The notes under the pieces are model-generated. The model did not search any database and was not told the origin of the DNA. It saw nothing but the letters and a program-made list of their open reading frames with translations. Of a stretch of 64,000 bases of DNA, positions 23,300 through 30,909 are shown piece by piece; the first letter of the stretch is position 1, and each line of letters opens with the position of its first letter. Position numbers and translations under genes: made by a program. The DNA is from an uncultured Aquabacterium sp. (GTDB lineage Bacteria > Pseudomonadota > Gammaproteobacteria > Burkholderiales > Burkholderiaceae_C): the NCBI RefSeq assembly GCF_913773725.1, contig NZ_CAJYGK010000115.1:62001-126000 (forward strand), written 5' to 3'.

Positions 23300-24037
23300 A
23301 TGGGAAAGCTGGTTGTCTCGCTTGACGGAGTCGTCATCAAGGAAGTCCAGATCACGAAGGACAGGACGTCTCTGGGGCGTCGTCCGTACAACGACATCGT
23401 CATCGACAACCTGGCAGTCAGCGGCGAGCACGCTGTTCTGCAGATGGCTGGTCAGGACGTTTTCATCGAAGACCTCAACAGCACCAACGGCACCTACATC
23501 AACGGCAAGGCCGTCAAGAAGCAGCTGCTGCAGCACAACGACACGGTCGAGATCGGCAAGTACAAGATCAAGTACCTGGTCGAAGACGGCAACGATTACG
23601 AGAAGACCATGATCATGCGCCCTGGCACGCCGATGGCGGCTGCGCTGGGCGGTCATACCGGGCCGGGCGCCCTGGGTGGTGTGCCGGTGGGCGCGCCGCC
23701 CAGCGCACCTCCGCCGTCCTTTCCGGCCAGCACATCGGGTGGCTTGAACACCAGTTTCGGTGGCCTGGGTGCGCAATCGCCCGCGTCCATCAAGGTGTTG
23801 AATGGCGCTGCGGCCGGTCGAGAGGTCGCGCTCACAAAGGTGGTGACCACCGTGGGCAAGCCGGGCGTGCAGGTGGCTTCGATCACCAAGCGCCCCGGGG
23901 GCTATGTGTTTGCGCACGTTGAAGGAACGGCCCGGCCGACCGTCAATGGCGCGCCGGTGGTCGGCGAGCCGGTTCATCTCAAGAGCGGAGACGTGATCGA
24001 GCTGGCCGGCACGCAGATGCAGTTCGTGCAGGCCTGA
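23300..24037 (+). CDS. FHA-domain protein (one canonical, one degenerate FHA)
   Basis: A 245-residue soluble protein. Residues 1-100 form a classic forkhead-associated phosphothreonine-binding domain: TSLGRRPYNDIVIDN, SGEHAVLQ and NSTNGTYING. A Pro/Gly/Ala-rich linker (about 110-160) joins it to a second FHA-like fold (about 163-245), in which the phosphopeptide residues are changed: GKPGV replaces the GR motif and the SxxH motif is absent, though VNGAPV remains. The threonines of EKTMIMRPGTP after the first domain are plausible phosphorylation sites. It most likely reads the phosphorylation state set by the adjacent kinase and phosphatase. GAGAGG before the ATG supports the start. Confidence 0.9.
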   Translation: MGKLVVSLDGVVIKEVQITKDRTSLGRRPYNDIVIDNLAVSGEHAVLQMAGQDVFIEDLNSTNGTYINGKAVKKQLLQHNDTVEIGKYKIKYLVEDGNDYEKTMIMRPGTPMAAALGGHTGPGALGGVPVGAPPSAPPPSFPASTSGGLNTSFGGLGAQSPASIKVLNGAAAGREVALTKVVTTVGKPGVQVASITKRPGGYVFAHVEGTARPTVNGAPVVGEPVHLKSGDVIELAGTQMQFVQA

Positions 24038-24066
24038 ATCGGCCCGGGCCCGCGCAAGGGGAGTCC

Positions 24067-24891
24067 ATGATCCGGGTTCTGGGTTGCCATGGGTCGATCG
24101 CGGCGCGGTGCCACACCACGGCTTTCCTGGTCGACGACGACATCTTGATCGATGCCGGCAGTGGCGTGGGCGAGTTGCGCCTGGACGAGCTGGCGCGGAT
24201 CGACCACATCGTGCTCACGCACAGCCACCTGGACCATGTGCTGTCCATCCCCCTGCTGGCCGACACCGTCATCAAGCTGCGCCAAGGGCCGGCCGGACTG
24301 ACTGACCTGCGACCTATTCATGTCCACGGGCTGCCTGAAACGCTGGAGGCCTTGCGCCGGCACGTTTTCAATGGCGTGATCTGGCCGGACTTCACGCGCT
24401 TGCCTTCGGCCGCCAGGCCGATTCTGATCCTGCACGAATTGCAGGTGGGCGACGAACTGCTCTTTCCCGCGCGTGGCGGGCTGCCCGACCGGCGCATTCA
24501 TGTGCTCCCGGCGGCCCACACGGTGCCGGCCGTGGGCTATGCGGTGGAGACGCCAAAAGGGTGGTGGGTGTTCACGGGCGACACCGGACCGAACCCGGCG
24601 CTGTGGCTCGCCCTGCAGGGCAAGCGGATCTCGGAGTTGGTGATTGAAACGGCCTTTGGCAACGAGGAGGCCCATCTCGCACAGATCAGCGGGCACCTGT
24701 CGCCACAGAGCCTGGCGCAGGAGCTGGCTCTGCTGGATGGCGAGGTGAGCGTGTACATCACCCACCCGAAGCCCGGCGAGGTGCCGGCGGTGCTGTCGCA
24801 GATCCGCGCGCTGGACAGCCGCCATCTGATCGAGCCGCTGCGGGAGGGGCAGCGGTTTCACCAGGTGCGCCACCCCGAGGACACACTCTGA
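24067..24891 (+). CDS. Metallo-beta-lactamase-fold hydrolase, class II cyclic-nucleotide phosphodiesterase-like
   Basis: A 274-residue metallo-hydrolase. The metal motif is VLTHSHLDHVLSIP, with later ligands in HTVPAVGYAVE and FTGDTG, and the overall pattern (MIRVLGCHGS..., then the metal motif, then THPKPGEV) fits the class II 3',5'-cyclic-nucleotide phosphodiesterase group, enzymes that hydrolyse cAMP or cGMP. Sequence reading alone cannot separate this from other MBL-fold phosphodiesterases. It is the fourth gene in a row with the kinase, phosphatase and FHA genes (29 bases after the FHA stop), so a shared signalling role is plausible but is inference. Activity on cyclic nucleotides would interest because type IV pilus genes follow. 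Confidence 0.82.
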   Translation: MIRVLGCHGSIAARCHTTAFLVDDDILIDAGSGVGELRLDELARIDHIVLTHSHLDHVLSIPLLADTVIKLRQGPAGLTDLRPIHVHGLPETLEALRRHVFNGVIWPDFTRLPSAARPILILHELQVGDELLFPARGGLPDRRIHVLPAAHTVPAVGYAVETPKGWWVFTGDTGPNPALWLALQGKRISELVIETAFGNEEAHLAQISGHLSPQSLAQELALLDGEVSVYITHPKPGEVPAVLSQIRALDSRHLIEPLREGQRFHQVRHPEDTL

Positions 24892-24898
24892 CGCATAG

Positions 24899-25000
24899 GT
24901 GACAAAGCCTGTCACCTTGTCTTGAAGTGACAAGCTTTGCTAGTGCTTTGGGTGAGTGGTGCGCGCGAGGGTGTCGAAGATTGTCACCTCGTCGACAGGA
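24899..25000 (+). promoter_or_regulatory. Cluster of TGTC/GACA motifs upstream of pilA (candidate PilR sites)
   Basis: Within 102 bases there are GTGACA (24899-24904), TGTCAC (24910-24915), TTGTCTT (24917-24923), AGTGACA (24926-24932), GTGTCG (24971-24976), TTGTCACC (24981-24988) and GTCGACAGG (24991-24999). PilR of pseudomonads binds repeated TGTC-containing elements upstream of a sigma-54 pilA promoter; the distance here (about 40-140 bases) suits enhancer binding. PilR binding is inference. Confidence 0.55.
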
Positions 25001-25037
25001 TTGTGCGGTAAATCACAGCATTTCATGACGTGGGGGC

Positions 25038-25053
25038 TGGCACGGAGTCTGCG
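25038..25053 (+). promoter_or_regulatory. Sigma-54 promoter of pilA
   Basis: TGGCACGGAGTCTGC-type element: GG at 25039-25040 and GC at 25051-25052 separated by exactly ten bases, with TGGCAC at the -24 position matching the RpoN consensus. It lies about 76 bases before the pilin ATG. RpoN/PilR control of pilA is well known in Pseudomonas and relatives. Confidence 0.8.
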
Positions 25054-25128
25054 ATGCCAATGTCATGGCTGGACAAGGTGTCCTGCCGAAGCAAGTGATC
25101 AAGAGAGGCGAGTCCTCAAGGAGTGAAC

Positions 25129-25539
25129 ATGAAGCGCGTTCAACAAGGTTTTACGCTGATCGAACTGATGATCGTCTTGGCGATCATCGGTATTCTGGCT
25201 GCTGTGGCGCTGCCGGCTTATCAGGACTACACGAAGAAGGCCCGTGTTTCGGAAATCGTGCTGGCAGCAAGCAGTGCCCGTACCTGCGTGAGCGAGATTG
25301 TTCAGTCGTCTGGCGCGACGAACCTGGATTCTTGTGCTTCTGGTTTTGCCTCGACGCAATTCGTTTCCAACCTGACCATCAACGCGACCACTGGCGTCGT
25401 CACGGCAACCGGCAATGCCACTACTGTGGGCGAAGCTGTGACCGTGACGCTAACTCCCACCATCAGCGGCAACACCATTGCGCGTTGGGTTTGTTCGGGC
25501 TCCCCCACCCGTCTGATGCCGGGTTCTTGCCGCGGCTAA
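25129..25539 (+). CDS. pilA: Type IV pilin (major pilin, PilA-like)
   Basis: A 136-residue type IVa prepilin. The leader MKRVQQG (7 residues) ends at the PilD cleavage site, followed by [20 protein letters not shown] with the mature Phe1 and Glu5. Four cysteines (53, 69, 122, 134) suggest two disulfides, the last closing the C-terminal D-loop ([13 protein letters not shown]). The globular part is small and Thr/Ser/Asn-rich. The ATG at 25129 has AAGGAG at the right spacing; an in-frame GTG at 25123 does not. Transcription is probably from the sigma-54 promoter upstream, and a strong terminator follows. A glycosyltransferase cluster comes next; no PilO/TfpO ligase is seen. Confidence 0.95.
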   Translation: MKRVQQGFTLIELMIVLAIIGILAAVALPAYQDYTKKARVSEIVLAASSARTCVSEIVQSSGATNLDSCASGFASTQFVSNLTINATTGVVTATGNATTVGEAVTVTLTPTISGNTIARWVCSGSPTRLMPGSCRG

Positions 25540-25554
25540 GCCGTACTTGGTAGC

Positions 25555-25583
25555 AAAAGGGGCGGCGCATGCCGCCCTTTTTT
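25555..25583 (+). terminator. Rho-independent terminator after pilA
   Basis: GGGCGGC (25560-25566) pairs with GCCGCCC (25571-25577) across a GCAT loop, preceded by AAAA and followed by six T. It ends 13 bases before the next gene's start codon, so any glycosyltransferase expression from the pilA promoter would need read-through. Confidence 0.9.
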
Positions 25584-25595
25584 CATGGAGTGGTG

Positions 25596-26780
25596 ATGGA
25601 GTTGACCGTTCTGATTCCCTGCTTGAACGAGGCCAGAACAATTGGCACGTGCGTTGACAAAGCAGTCGACTTCATACGGCGTGTGGGGATCGAAGCAGAG
25701 GTGCTTGTAAGCGACAACGGCTCTTCCGACGGCTCCGTGAACATTGCCGTTGAGCGAGGCGCCAGAGTGGTTCATACGGACCAGCGCGGTTATGGGGCGG
25801 CATTGATCAACGGGATCAAACACGCCAAGGGTCGGTACGTGATCATGGGCGATGCCGATGACAGCTACGACTTCTCGCGACTGGATCCCTTTGTCGAGCG
25901 CCTTCGCGCGGGTGCAGACTTGGTTGTGGGCAACCGGTTTCGGGGAGGAATCGAGCCGGGAGCAATGCCTCCCCTCCACCGCTATCTCGGAAATCCTGTG
26001 CTGAGTTTCGTTGGGCGGCTGTTCTTTAGGATCCCGGTTGGTGATTTTCATTGTGGCCTGAGAGGCTTCTCAAAGGAGGCGATTTCTCGTCTGGGACTGA
26101 TCAGCCCAGGGATGGAGTTTGCGACCGAGATGATCGCCAAAGCTGCGCGGGCCGGTCTCGTGGTGGCTGAGGTGCCAACCACCTTGTCGCGGGACGGTCG
26201 GGATCGGCCTCCTCACCTCCGGACATGGCGAGATGGCTGGCGACATCTCCTGTTCATGCTGTTGTTTTCACCGCGATGGCTCTTCCTCCTACCAGGGCTG
26301 GCGCTGTCCGGGGTGGGAGCGCTCCTCGCGTTCCTGCTTACGTCTGGCCCAGTACGGGTTGGAGGGGTCGGGCTAGACGTTCACTCGTTGCTCTACGCCA
26401 GTGGCGCGGTCATTCTCGGAGCGCAGTTGCTGCAATTCGCGGTTCTGACGAAGTGGATTGGCGTGTTGGCGGGCATGCTTCCGGAAGGCCGTCTGGTCGC
26501 CGCGCTCAATCGTTCTGCCAGCGTTGAATGGGGGCTGGTTCTGGGAGGCGTCGTTTTTCTGGTCGGTCTAGCGTGGTCCGGGTATCTCGCCGGCATGTGG
26601 TCAGATGCCGGATTCGGCGAGCTGGATCCCAGGCAGAAAATGCGGGCCGTCATCCCCGCTGTGACCATGATGATTCTTGGGCTTCAAGCTTGCGCGGGAG
26701 CAATGCTCGCTGCGGCCATGGGGTTGGCTTGGAAAACAGTGAGGGCAAAGCCGAATGAAATGCCGGGCGATCAATCTTGA
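25596..26780 (+). CDS. Family 2 glycosyltransferase, polyprenyl-phosphate-sugar synthase type
   Basis: A 394-residue GT2 enzyme. The N-terminal GT-A domain shows LIPCLNEARTIG, the nucleotide-binding SDNGSSDGS, and MGDADDSYDFS as the DxD-like metal motif; GNRFRGG and GDFHCGLRGF follow, as in dolichyl/undecaprenyl-phosphate glucose or mannose synthases. The C-terminal 150 residues have four membrane helices. Such enzymes charge a lipid phosphate with a sugar for use by GT-C transferases; the next gene is a GT-C-like membrane protein. The ATG at 25596 has GGAG five bases upstream and gives MELTVLIPCL; an earlier in-frame ATG lies in the pilA terminator. Its 3' end overlaps the next gene by 26 bases. 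Confidence 0.9.
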   Translation: MELTVLIPCLNEARTIGTCVDKAVDFIRRVGIEAEVLVSDNGSSDGSVNIAVERGARVVHTDQRGYGAALINGIKHAKGRYVIMGDADDSYDFSRLDPFVERLRAGADLVVGNRFRGGIEPGAMPPLHRYLGNPVLSFVGRLFFRIPVGDFHCGLRGFSKEAISRLGLISPGMEFATEMIAKAARAGLVVAEVPTTLSRDGRDRPPHLRTWRDGWRHLLFMLLFSPRWLFLLPGLALSGVGALLAFLLTSGPVRVGGVGLDVHSLLYASGAVILGAQLLQFAVLTKWIGVLAGMLPEGRLVAALNRSASVEWGLVLGGVVFLVGLAWSGYLAGMWSDAGFGELDPRQKMRAVIPAVTMMILGLQACAGAMLAAAMGLAWKTVRAKPNEMPGDQS

Positions 26781-27570
26781 GCTTTTGGCTGCGCTTCTTC
26801 TCGCTCTCCTGCTCTTTGTAAGTGTGCCTGTATGGCGTCAGGGGCTCGGTTTGAGCTGGGACTCGATGAACCATCACGTCTATCTGGGGTGGATTGCATC
26901 TGAATCACGATTCGACCGAGATTATTTCGCGGCCTCGTCCCAGTCATACCAGTTTCCTTACCTGTACTGGCCCATTTATCAGATGATGCGACTCGAGGTG
27001 CCCGGTTGGGTCGCTGGAGTGATGTGGTCATGCGCACACTCGCTGGTTGCGATACCGCTCTGGTTATGCTCAAAGGCGCTCATCTGCGAGGATGGTGTTG
27101 TGGAGACCATCTTTCGGCTTTCGGGGGTGGTGTTGTCCGTCGGAACAATACTGGCGCTGCGTGCGCCGGAGACGACCGGCAATGACCTCTTGGCAGCAAT
27201 TCCTTACATGTTCGCTCTGGCCCTTGGCCTGCAGGCCACACGACGGGATATCCCCGGAAGACCTTTTCGAAAGAGCGTTGTCACCTCCATCTACATGGGG
27301 CTGCTTGTCGGCGTCGGCGTAGCGTTCAAGCTAAGCAACGGCGTGCTTGCGCCCCTCCTCGTCGTTCCCTGCTTTTTCATGGTGCAGACGTGGAAATCCC
27401 GCATTGCTCTCGCTCTTTCTACCGTTCTGTCAATCGGCGCAGGCTTCTTGATCGTGTACGGGTGGTGGGGCTGGCAACTCTGGCTTCACTTTGGCAACCC
27501 TGTTTTCCCGTTCGCTGATGGACTTTTTCAACCTTTGCGTTCCTACCTCGGCTGGGTTCCGTTGTATTGA
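26755..27570 (+). CDS. GT-C-like membrane glycosyltransferase, 5' part (gene broken by in-frame TGA)
   Basis: This 271-residue reading frame has about seven hydrophobic helices. WDSMNHHVYLGW after the first helix and SYQFPYLYWPIY give an acidic/aromatic first external loop like lipid-dependent (GT-C) glycosyltransferases. It ends at TGA 27568-27570. Only one codon (GCG) separates this stop from the ATG of the next open frame, which is in the same reading frame and continues the membrane protein. I read the two as one gene of about 683 codons with a single nonsense codon. Alternatives are a sequencing error (TGG to TGA) or a natural split. It overlaps the upstream GT2 gene, whose product would supply the sugar donor. 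Confidence 0.7.
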   Translation: MKCRAINLELLAALLLALLLFVSVPVWRQGLGLSWDSMNHHVYLGWIASESRFDRDYFAASSQSYQFPYLYWPIYQMMRLEVPGWVAGVMWSCAHSLVAIPLWLCSKALICEDGVVETIFRLSGVVLSVGTILALRAPETTGNDLLAAIPYMFALALGLQATRRDIPGRPFRKSVVTSIYMGLLVGVGVAFKLSNGVLAPLLVVPCFFMVQTWKSRIALALSTVLSIGAGFLIVYGWWGWQLWLHFGNPVFPFADGLFQPLRSYLGWVPLY

Positions 27571-27573
27571 GCG

Positions 27574-28806
27574 ATGATCCGGTTTTCCCCCGATAGCTTG
27601 CTGGAAGCCCTGCTAAGGCCCGTCGTGATGGCGTTGCCTCAGGGATGGGTGTACACGGAAATCACTGCTCCCGATCTCCGTTTCGCTTGGCTGCTGCTCC
27701 TGTGCCTGGCCTGCCCGGTCGTTTCGGCATGGCATCGCAGGCGCTGGAGTGTCAGCACGCCTGTCGTTACATGCTTGCTTCTCTTTCCTCCGGCGTTTGC
27801 GCTGTGGCTCGCATCAGGAGGAAATGGCCGGTACTTTATGCCCTATATCTTGCTGGTGGGGGTGGCAAGTGTAGGGGTGCTTTACGCGGCCCCGTTCACT
27901 CGCCCGATGCGTTTGACGATGCTCGCGTTGATCATGGTCCTCCAATCCGGTGCAGTATGGGTCAATTCGCCATGGCAGCCGTTTGATTCGCTCGAATGGA
28001 TCAGGTGGAGAACAAGCAGCTACTTCGATGTCGACGTCTCGGCGATAGAGCGCCACGAGAACGTCATGTATGTGACATTTGCGGGGCAGTCTCATTCGTT
28101 TGTTGCCCCTTATTTTCCTGCGAGTTCGAAATGGATGAACCTTTCTTCGTTCGAGGGGCGGGATTTTCTAGCCGGCAACGAACCGGTGGTGAGGGGCGCT
28201 CGCCGACGGCTGCGGGAAAATCAGGATATACGCGTGATGCTTCGATCGCAGCCGAGGCAGGCTGAAGCGGAAACAGGTTTGCCGAACAAACTTGCTCTCG
28301 AGTCCATCAATGGATATCTGGCGCAATTCGGACTTTCAATCAAGTCTCACGGTCTATGTTGGCTTCTTCCATCGAAGTCGCTCGGGGCGATGACCATGCT
28401 CGTTTCGTCGGACACACCAGAAGAAATCACAAAACTGAAGTCGCATGCCGGGTTCTGGGTATGTCAGCTTGCATTCTCGGGCACGAGGGCTGCGACAGCA
28501 GAAGGGCGAGCGCAAACAGAGCATGCAAAAGAAATCATCGGGCGAGTTGAGCAACTTTGCCCCAGGCTCTTCCCTCCGGGGCAGCAAGAATTGAAGCGCG
28601 TTGGGTATGGATTTATACGATCGTATTCCGAGAGTGATGCCACTCTGACGTATGTTGTTACAGAGGGGGTGGTTTATGTGAAATTCCTTCGTGCGCTCAA
28701 TCCCCAGCGCATTGGCGTCGTGGACGAGATCCTCCATCCCTCGTTTCAGTTGAGATGTGATGGATTTATCAGTCGAGAAGGGTTGCCGTGGATGAGGGAC
28801 CTGTGA
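27574..28806 (+). CDS. GT-C-like membrane glycosyltransferase, 3' part (after in-frame TGA)
   Basis: A 410-codon open frame in the same frame as the preceding one. It starts inside what looks like the middle of a membrane enzyme (FSPDSLLEALLRPVVMALP), has about four more helices including LWLASGGNGRYFMPYILL, and then a soluble C-terminal domain of roughly 250 residues with no motif I recognise. No ribosome site precedes the ATG at 27574, which supports reading it as the downstream part of an interrupted gene rather than an independent one. The next glycosyltransferase starts within its last codons, so cluster co-translation continues past the break. Confidence 0.65.
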   Translation: MIRFSPDSLLEALLRPVVMALPQGWVYTEITAPDLRFAWLLLLCLACPVVSAWHRRRWSVSTPVVTCLLLFPPAFALWLASGGNGRYFMPYILLVGVASVGVLYAAPFTRPMRLTMLALIMVLQSGAVWVNSPWQPFDSLEWIRWRTSSYFDVDVSAIERHENVMYVTFAGQSHSFVAPYFPASSKWMNLSSFEGRDFLAGNEPVVRGARRRLRENQDIRVMLRSQPRQAEAETGLPNKLALESINGYLAQFGLSIKSHGLCWLLPSKSLGAMTMLVSSDTPEEITKLKSHAGFWVCQLAFSGTRAATAEGRAQTEHAKEIIGRVEQLCPRLFPPGQQELKRVGYGFIRSYSESDATLTYVVTEGVVYVKFLRALNPQRIGVVDEILHPSFQLRCDGFISREGLPWMRDL

Positions 28807-29651
28807 TACCTATCATATCTATCATCATCCCATGCTTCAATGATGGCCGGTTGGCGGTTTCGGCAATCAATTCCTGCATCGAGCAGACGGCGAACTTTTC
28901 GATGGAGATCATATTTGTCGACGACGGGTCCACGGACGGGTCGGCAGGTCTCATTTTGCACCATTTTTCTGCTAGCCCGCTGGTGAAGGTTGTGCGGAAA
29001 GAAAATGGAGGGCTTTCCAGTGCGAGGAACTGCGGCCTTCGGAGTAGCGTCGGGGAGTGGGTTCTCTTTCTTGACTCTGATGATCTGCTTGCCAGGGATT
29101 TCATAAAAGGGGTGCGAGAGGCAATGAGGGCCCAGCCCGCGGCGACAGCGATTGTGGCCCCATTTTCGTATTTTTCGGATACGCCTGGCAGCATTGCATG
29201 GAGCCGGCGCTTGCTGGTGGCGTTGTTTCGGGTTCCTCGCTTTCGAGGTTGGTATTTTTGGGATCGATTCCTTGTCCGTACGGGAAACTGTTTCCCGGTG
29301 AGCGCTTGCGTCATTTCGCGTAAGCAGATAGCAGGCGGAGATCTTTTTGACGAGGGTCTTAAGGCGCACGAGGACTGGGATGCTTGGATTCGCTTGGTGG
29401 ACGGAGGGGCGCGTTTCGCGTACACCCGGACCGAGGCGGGGAACGAGACGTGCATTCGCCTGCGGCACGGAATGAGCGCAAATTCGCCTTTGATGAGGGT
29501 TACACGTGGAACTGTGCGGCAAAGGTACTGTCAGGGATGGCCGTATTCGATCCTGCTTCGGCGGACCGTGCTCGTCCCCATCCTGGCTCTTCGTACCTTG
29601 GCTGGATTTGTGGAATCCCTCTTCTACCGTCGCCGAACGCGTATCGGCTAG
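28788..29651 (+). CDS. Family 2 glycosyltransferase
   Basis: A GT2 enzyme of about 287 residues with a GT-A fold: ISIIIPCFNDGRLA, VDDGSTDGS (nucleotide binding), NGGLSSARNCGL and FLDSDDLL (metal motif), then HEDWDAWIRL as the probable catalytic-base region. A hydrophobic patch near the C-terminus (ILLRRTVLVPILALRTLAGF) could hold it to the membrane. Donor and acceptor are unknown. Two GTG starts are possible: 28788, or 28803, where GTGA overlaps the preceding stop and GAGG sits six bases upstream. Codon use has more T/A at third positions than the housekeeping genes of the window. Confidence 0.88.
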   Translation: MDEGPVIPIISIIIPCFNDGRLAVSAINSCIEQTANFSMEIIFVDDGSTDGSAGLILHHFSASPLVKVVRKENGGLSSARNCGLRSSVGEWVLFLDSDDLLARDFIKGVREAMRAQPAATAIVAPFSYFSDTPGSIAWSRRLLVALFRVPRFRGWYFWDRFLVRTGNCFPVSACVISRKQIAGGDLFDEGLKAHEDWDAWIRLVDGGARFAYTRTEAGNETCIRLRHGMSANSPLMRVTRGTVRQRYCQGWPYSILLRRTVLVPILALRTLAGFVESLFYRRRTRIG

Positions 29652-29661
29652 GCTTGACATC

Positions 29662-30909
29662 ATGGGAATCAGAGCAGATGTTCTAGCGAACTACGTTTCA
29701 GCCATTGTCGCCGGTTCGGTAACCTTGCTTCTCATGCCTGTTTATGCTCGCTTGATGGGTGCGCAGGCATGGGGGGGGGTGGCCCTTTGTCTCGCCGCCC
29801 AGAGTTTGATTCAATTGTGGGATCTGGGGCTCTCTCAGGTGGTACCTCGAGATGTCGCTCAGGCCGAGAGCTCGTCTGACCCAGGCGCTCATTCATTGCA
29901 TGCTTATGGTCGCCTGTACGCCGGCATCGGCGCTGTTGCCGTCGTGTCCGGGCTCGCCGTGGTCCAATGGTTCGGGCCGCTTTGGGTTCCCGCGATGGCG
30001 AGCGATGGCTCGCTGCAGACAGGAATGAAGCTTGCAGTGCTATGCGGAGCCCTGCAGTTGATGAACGGATTGCCGATTGCCTACTGGAATGGCTCTGGGC
30101 GTCAGGTTTTTGCCGTCAAGCGGACCTGTTCCTTCTTGTTGCTCCGCGGGGCCGTGATTTTGGCCGCCCTCATGTTCCTGGGTGCTGGTGTGGAGGTGTT
30201 CATGTGGGCGTCGCTCTGCACGACGGGCGCAGAGTGTATCTCGAACCTGGTCCGCTTTCATCGGGAGACGGGCGCGCTTGCTATTCGAGGCGCCCGTGCT
30301 GCGTCCGTTTTGCGGATTATCACCAAGAATTGGCCCATCTCGGTCAGTATCCTGATGGGGGCCCTCGTTTCCCAGGCGGACAAGATGGTGCTTCCGCGAA
30401 GTATATCTGTGGAAGACTTCGGCGTGTATGCTATGACGCTTGCTTTGGGGCTTGCATTTCTGCAGTTGCAGTATCCGGTGATGACCGCGATGTACCCACG
30501 GGTTGCCGTTGATCCTCGTATGACGCTTTTACGTCGTAATGTGGGAAGCCTGTTGGTGGTGTGCGCTTTGCCTTGTTTGGTGGCTGGGGTGTGCGCACCT
30601 TGGTTTTTGCCCTTGTACATTGGTGAGCAGCGTGACGAGCTGTCCCTCGTGGTCACTTTTGACCTTATTCTTTTTTCTGCGGGACTTAACGCCGTTTATC
30701 ACGCCTTCTATCAGTACATGGTGGCGGCGGGTGATGGTCGCTGGATCGCGGTGGCCAACGGGCTGTCTTTGATCTGGGTTCTCTCTGTCACGCTCATGTT
30801 GGCGAGCGACCTCGGTGTCGTGGCAGGCGGCCTCGCATGGGCGGGGGTTTCTTCAATCCAGCTAGTTGTTGCCATTTTGTGGTGGCGTGGAAGAAGAGGG
30901 CGAAAGTAG
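29662..30909 (+). CDS. Polysaccharide flippase (Wzx-like, MOP superfamily)
   Basis: A 415-residue membrane protein with about twelve helices, starting MGIRADVLANYVSAIVAGSV. Features typical of lipid-linked oligosaccharide flippases are LLLMPVYARLMGAQAWG near the start, LGLSQVVPRDVAQ, and SQADKMVLPRSISVEDFGVYAM in the middle, a widely conserved Wzx segment. It would move an undecaprenyl-linked glycan across the inner membrane. No Wzy polymerase or Wzz regulator is in the window. The coding sequence contains nine consecutive G (29771-29779) at codons 37-40, a possible slippage site. The ATG at 29662 is 10 bases after the previous stop. Confidence 0.87.
   Translation: MGIRADVLANYVSAIVAGSVTLLLMPVYARLMGAQAWGGVALCLAAQSLIQLWDLGLSQVVPRDVAQAESSSDPGAHSLHAYGRLYAGIGAVAVVSGLAVVQWFGPLWVPAMASDGSLQTGMKLAVLCGALQLMNGLPIAYWNGSGRQVFAVKRTCSFLLLRGAVILAALMFLGAGVEVFMWASLCTTGAECISNLVRFHRETGALAIRGARAASVLRIITKNWPISVSILMGALVSQADKMVLPRSISVEDFGVYAMTLALGLAFLQLQYPVMTAMYPRVAVDPRMTLLRRNVGSLLVVCALPCLVAGVCAPWFLPLYIGEQRDELSLVVTFDLILFSAGLNAVYHAFYQYMVAAGDGRWIAVANGLSLIWVLSVTLMLASDLGVVAGGLAWAGVSSIQLVVAILWWRGRRGRK
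29771..29779 (+). repeat. G9 homopolymer inside the flippase gene
   Basis: Nine consecutive G, flanked by T on both sides, within codons 37-40 of the flippase. It is the longest G run I noticed in the window; runs of eight occur at 38939-38946 and 34397-34404. A one-base change would truncate the flippase after about 40 residues. Confidence 0.9.
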
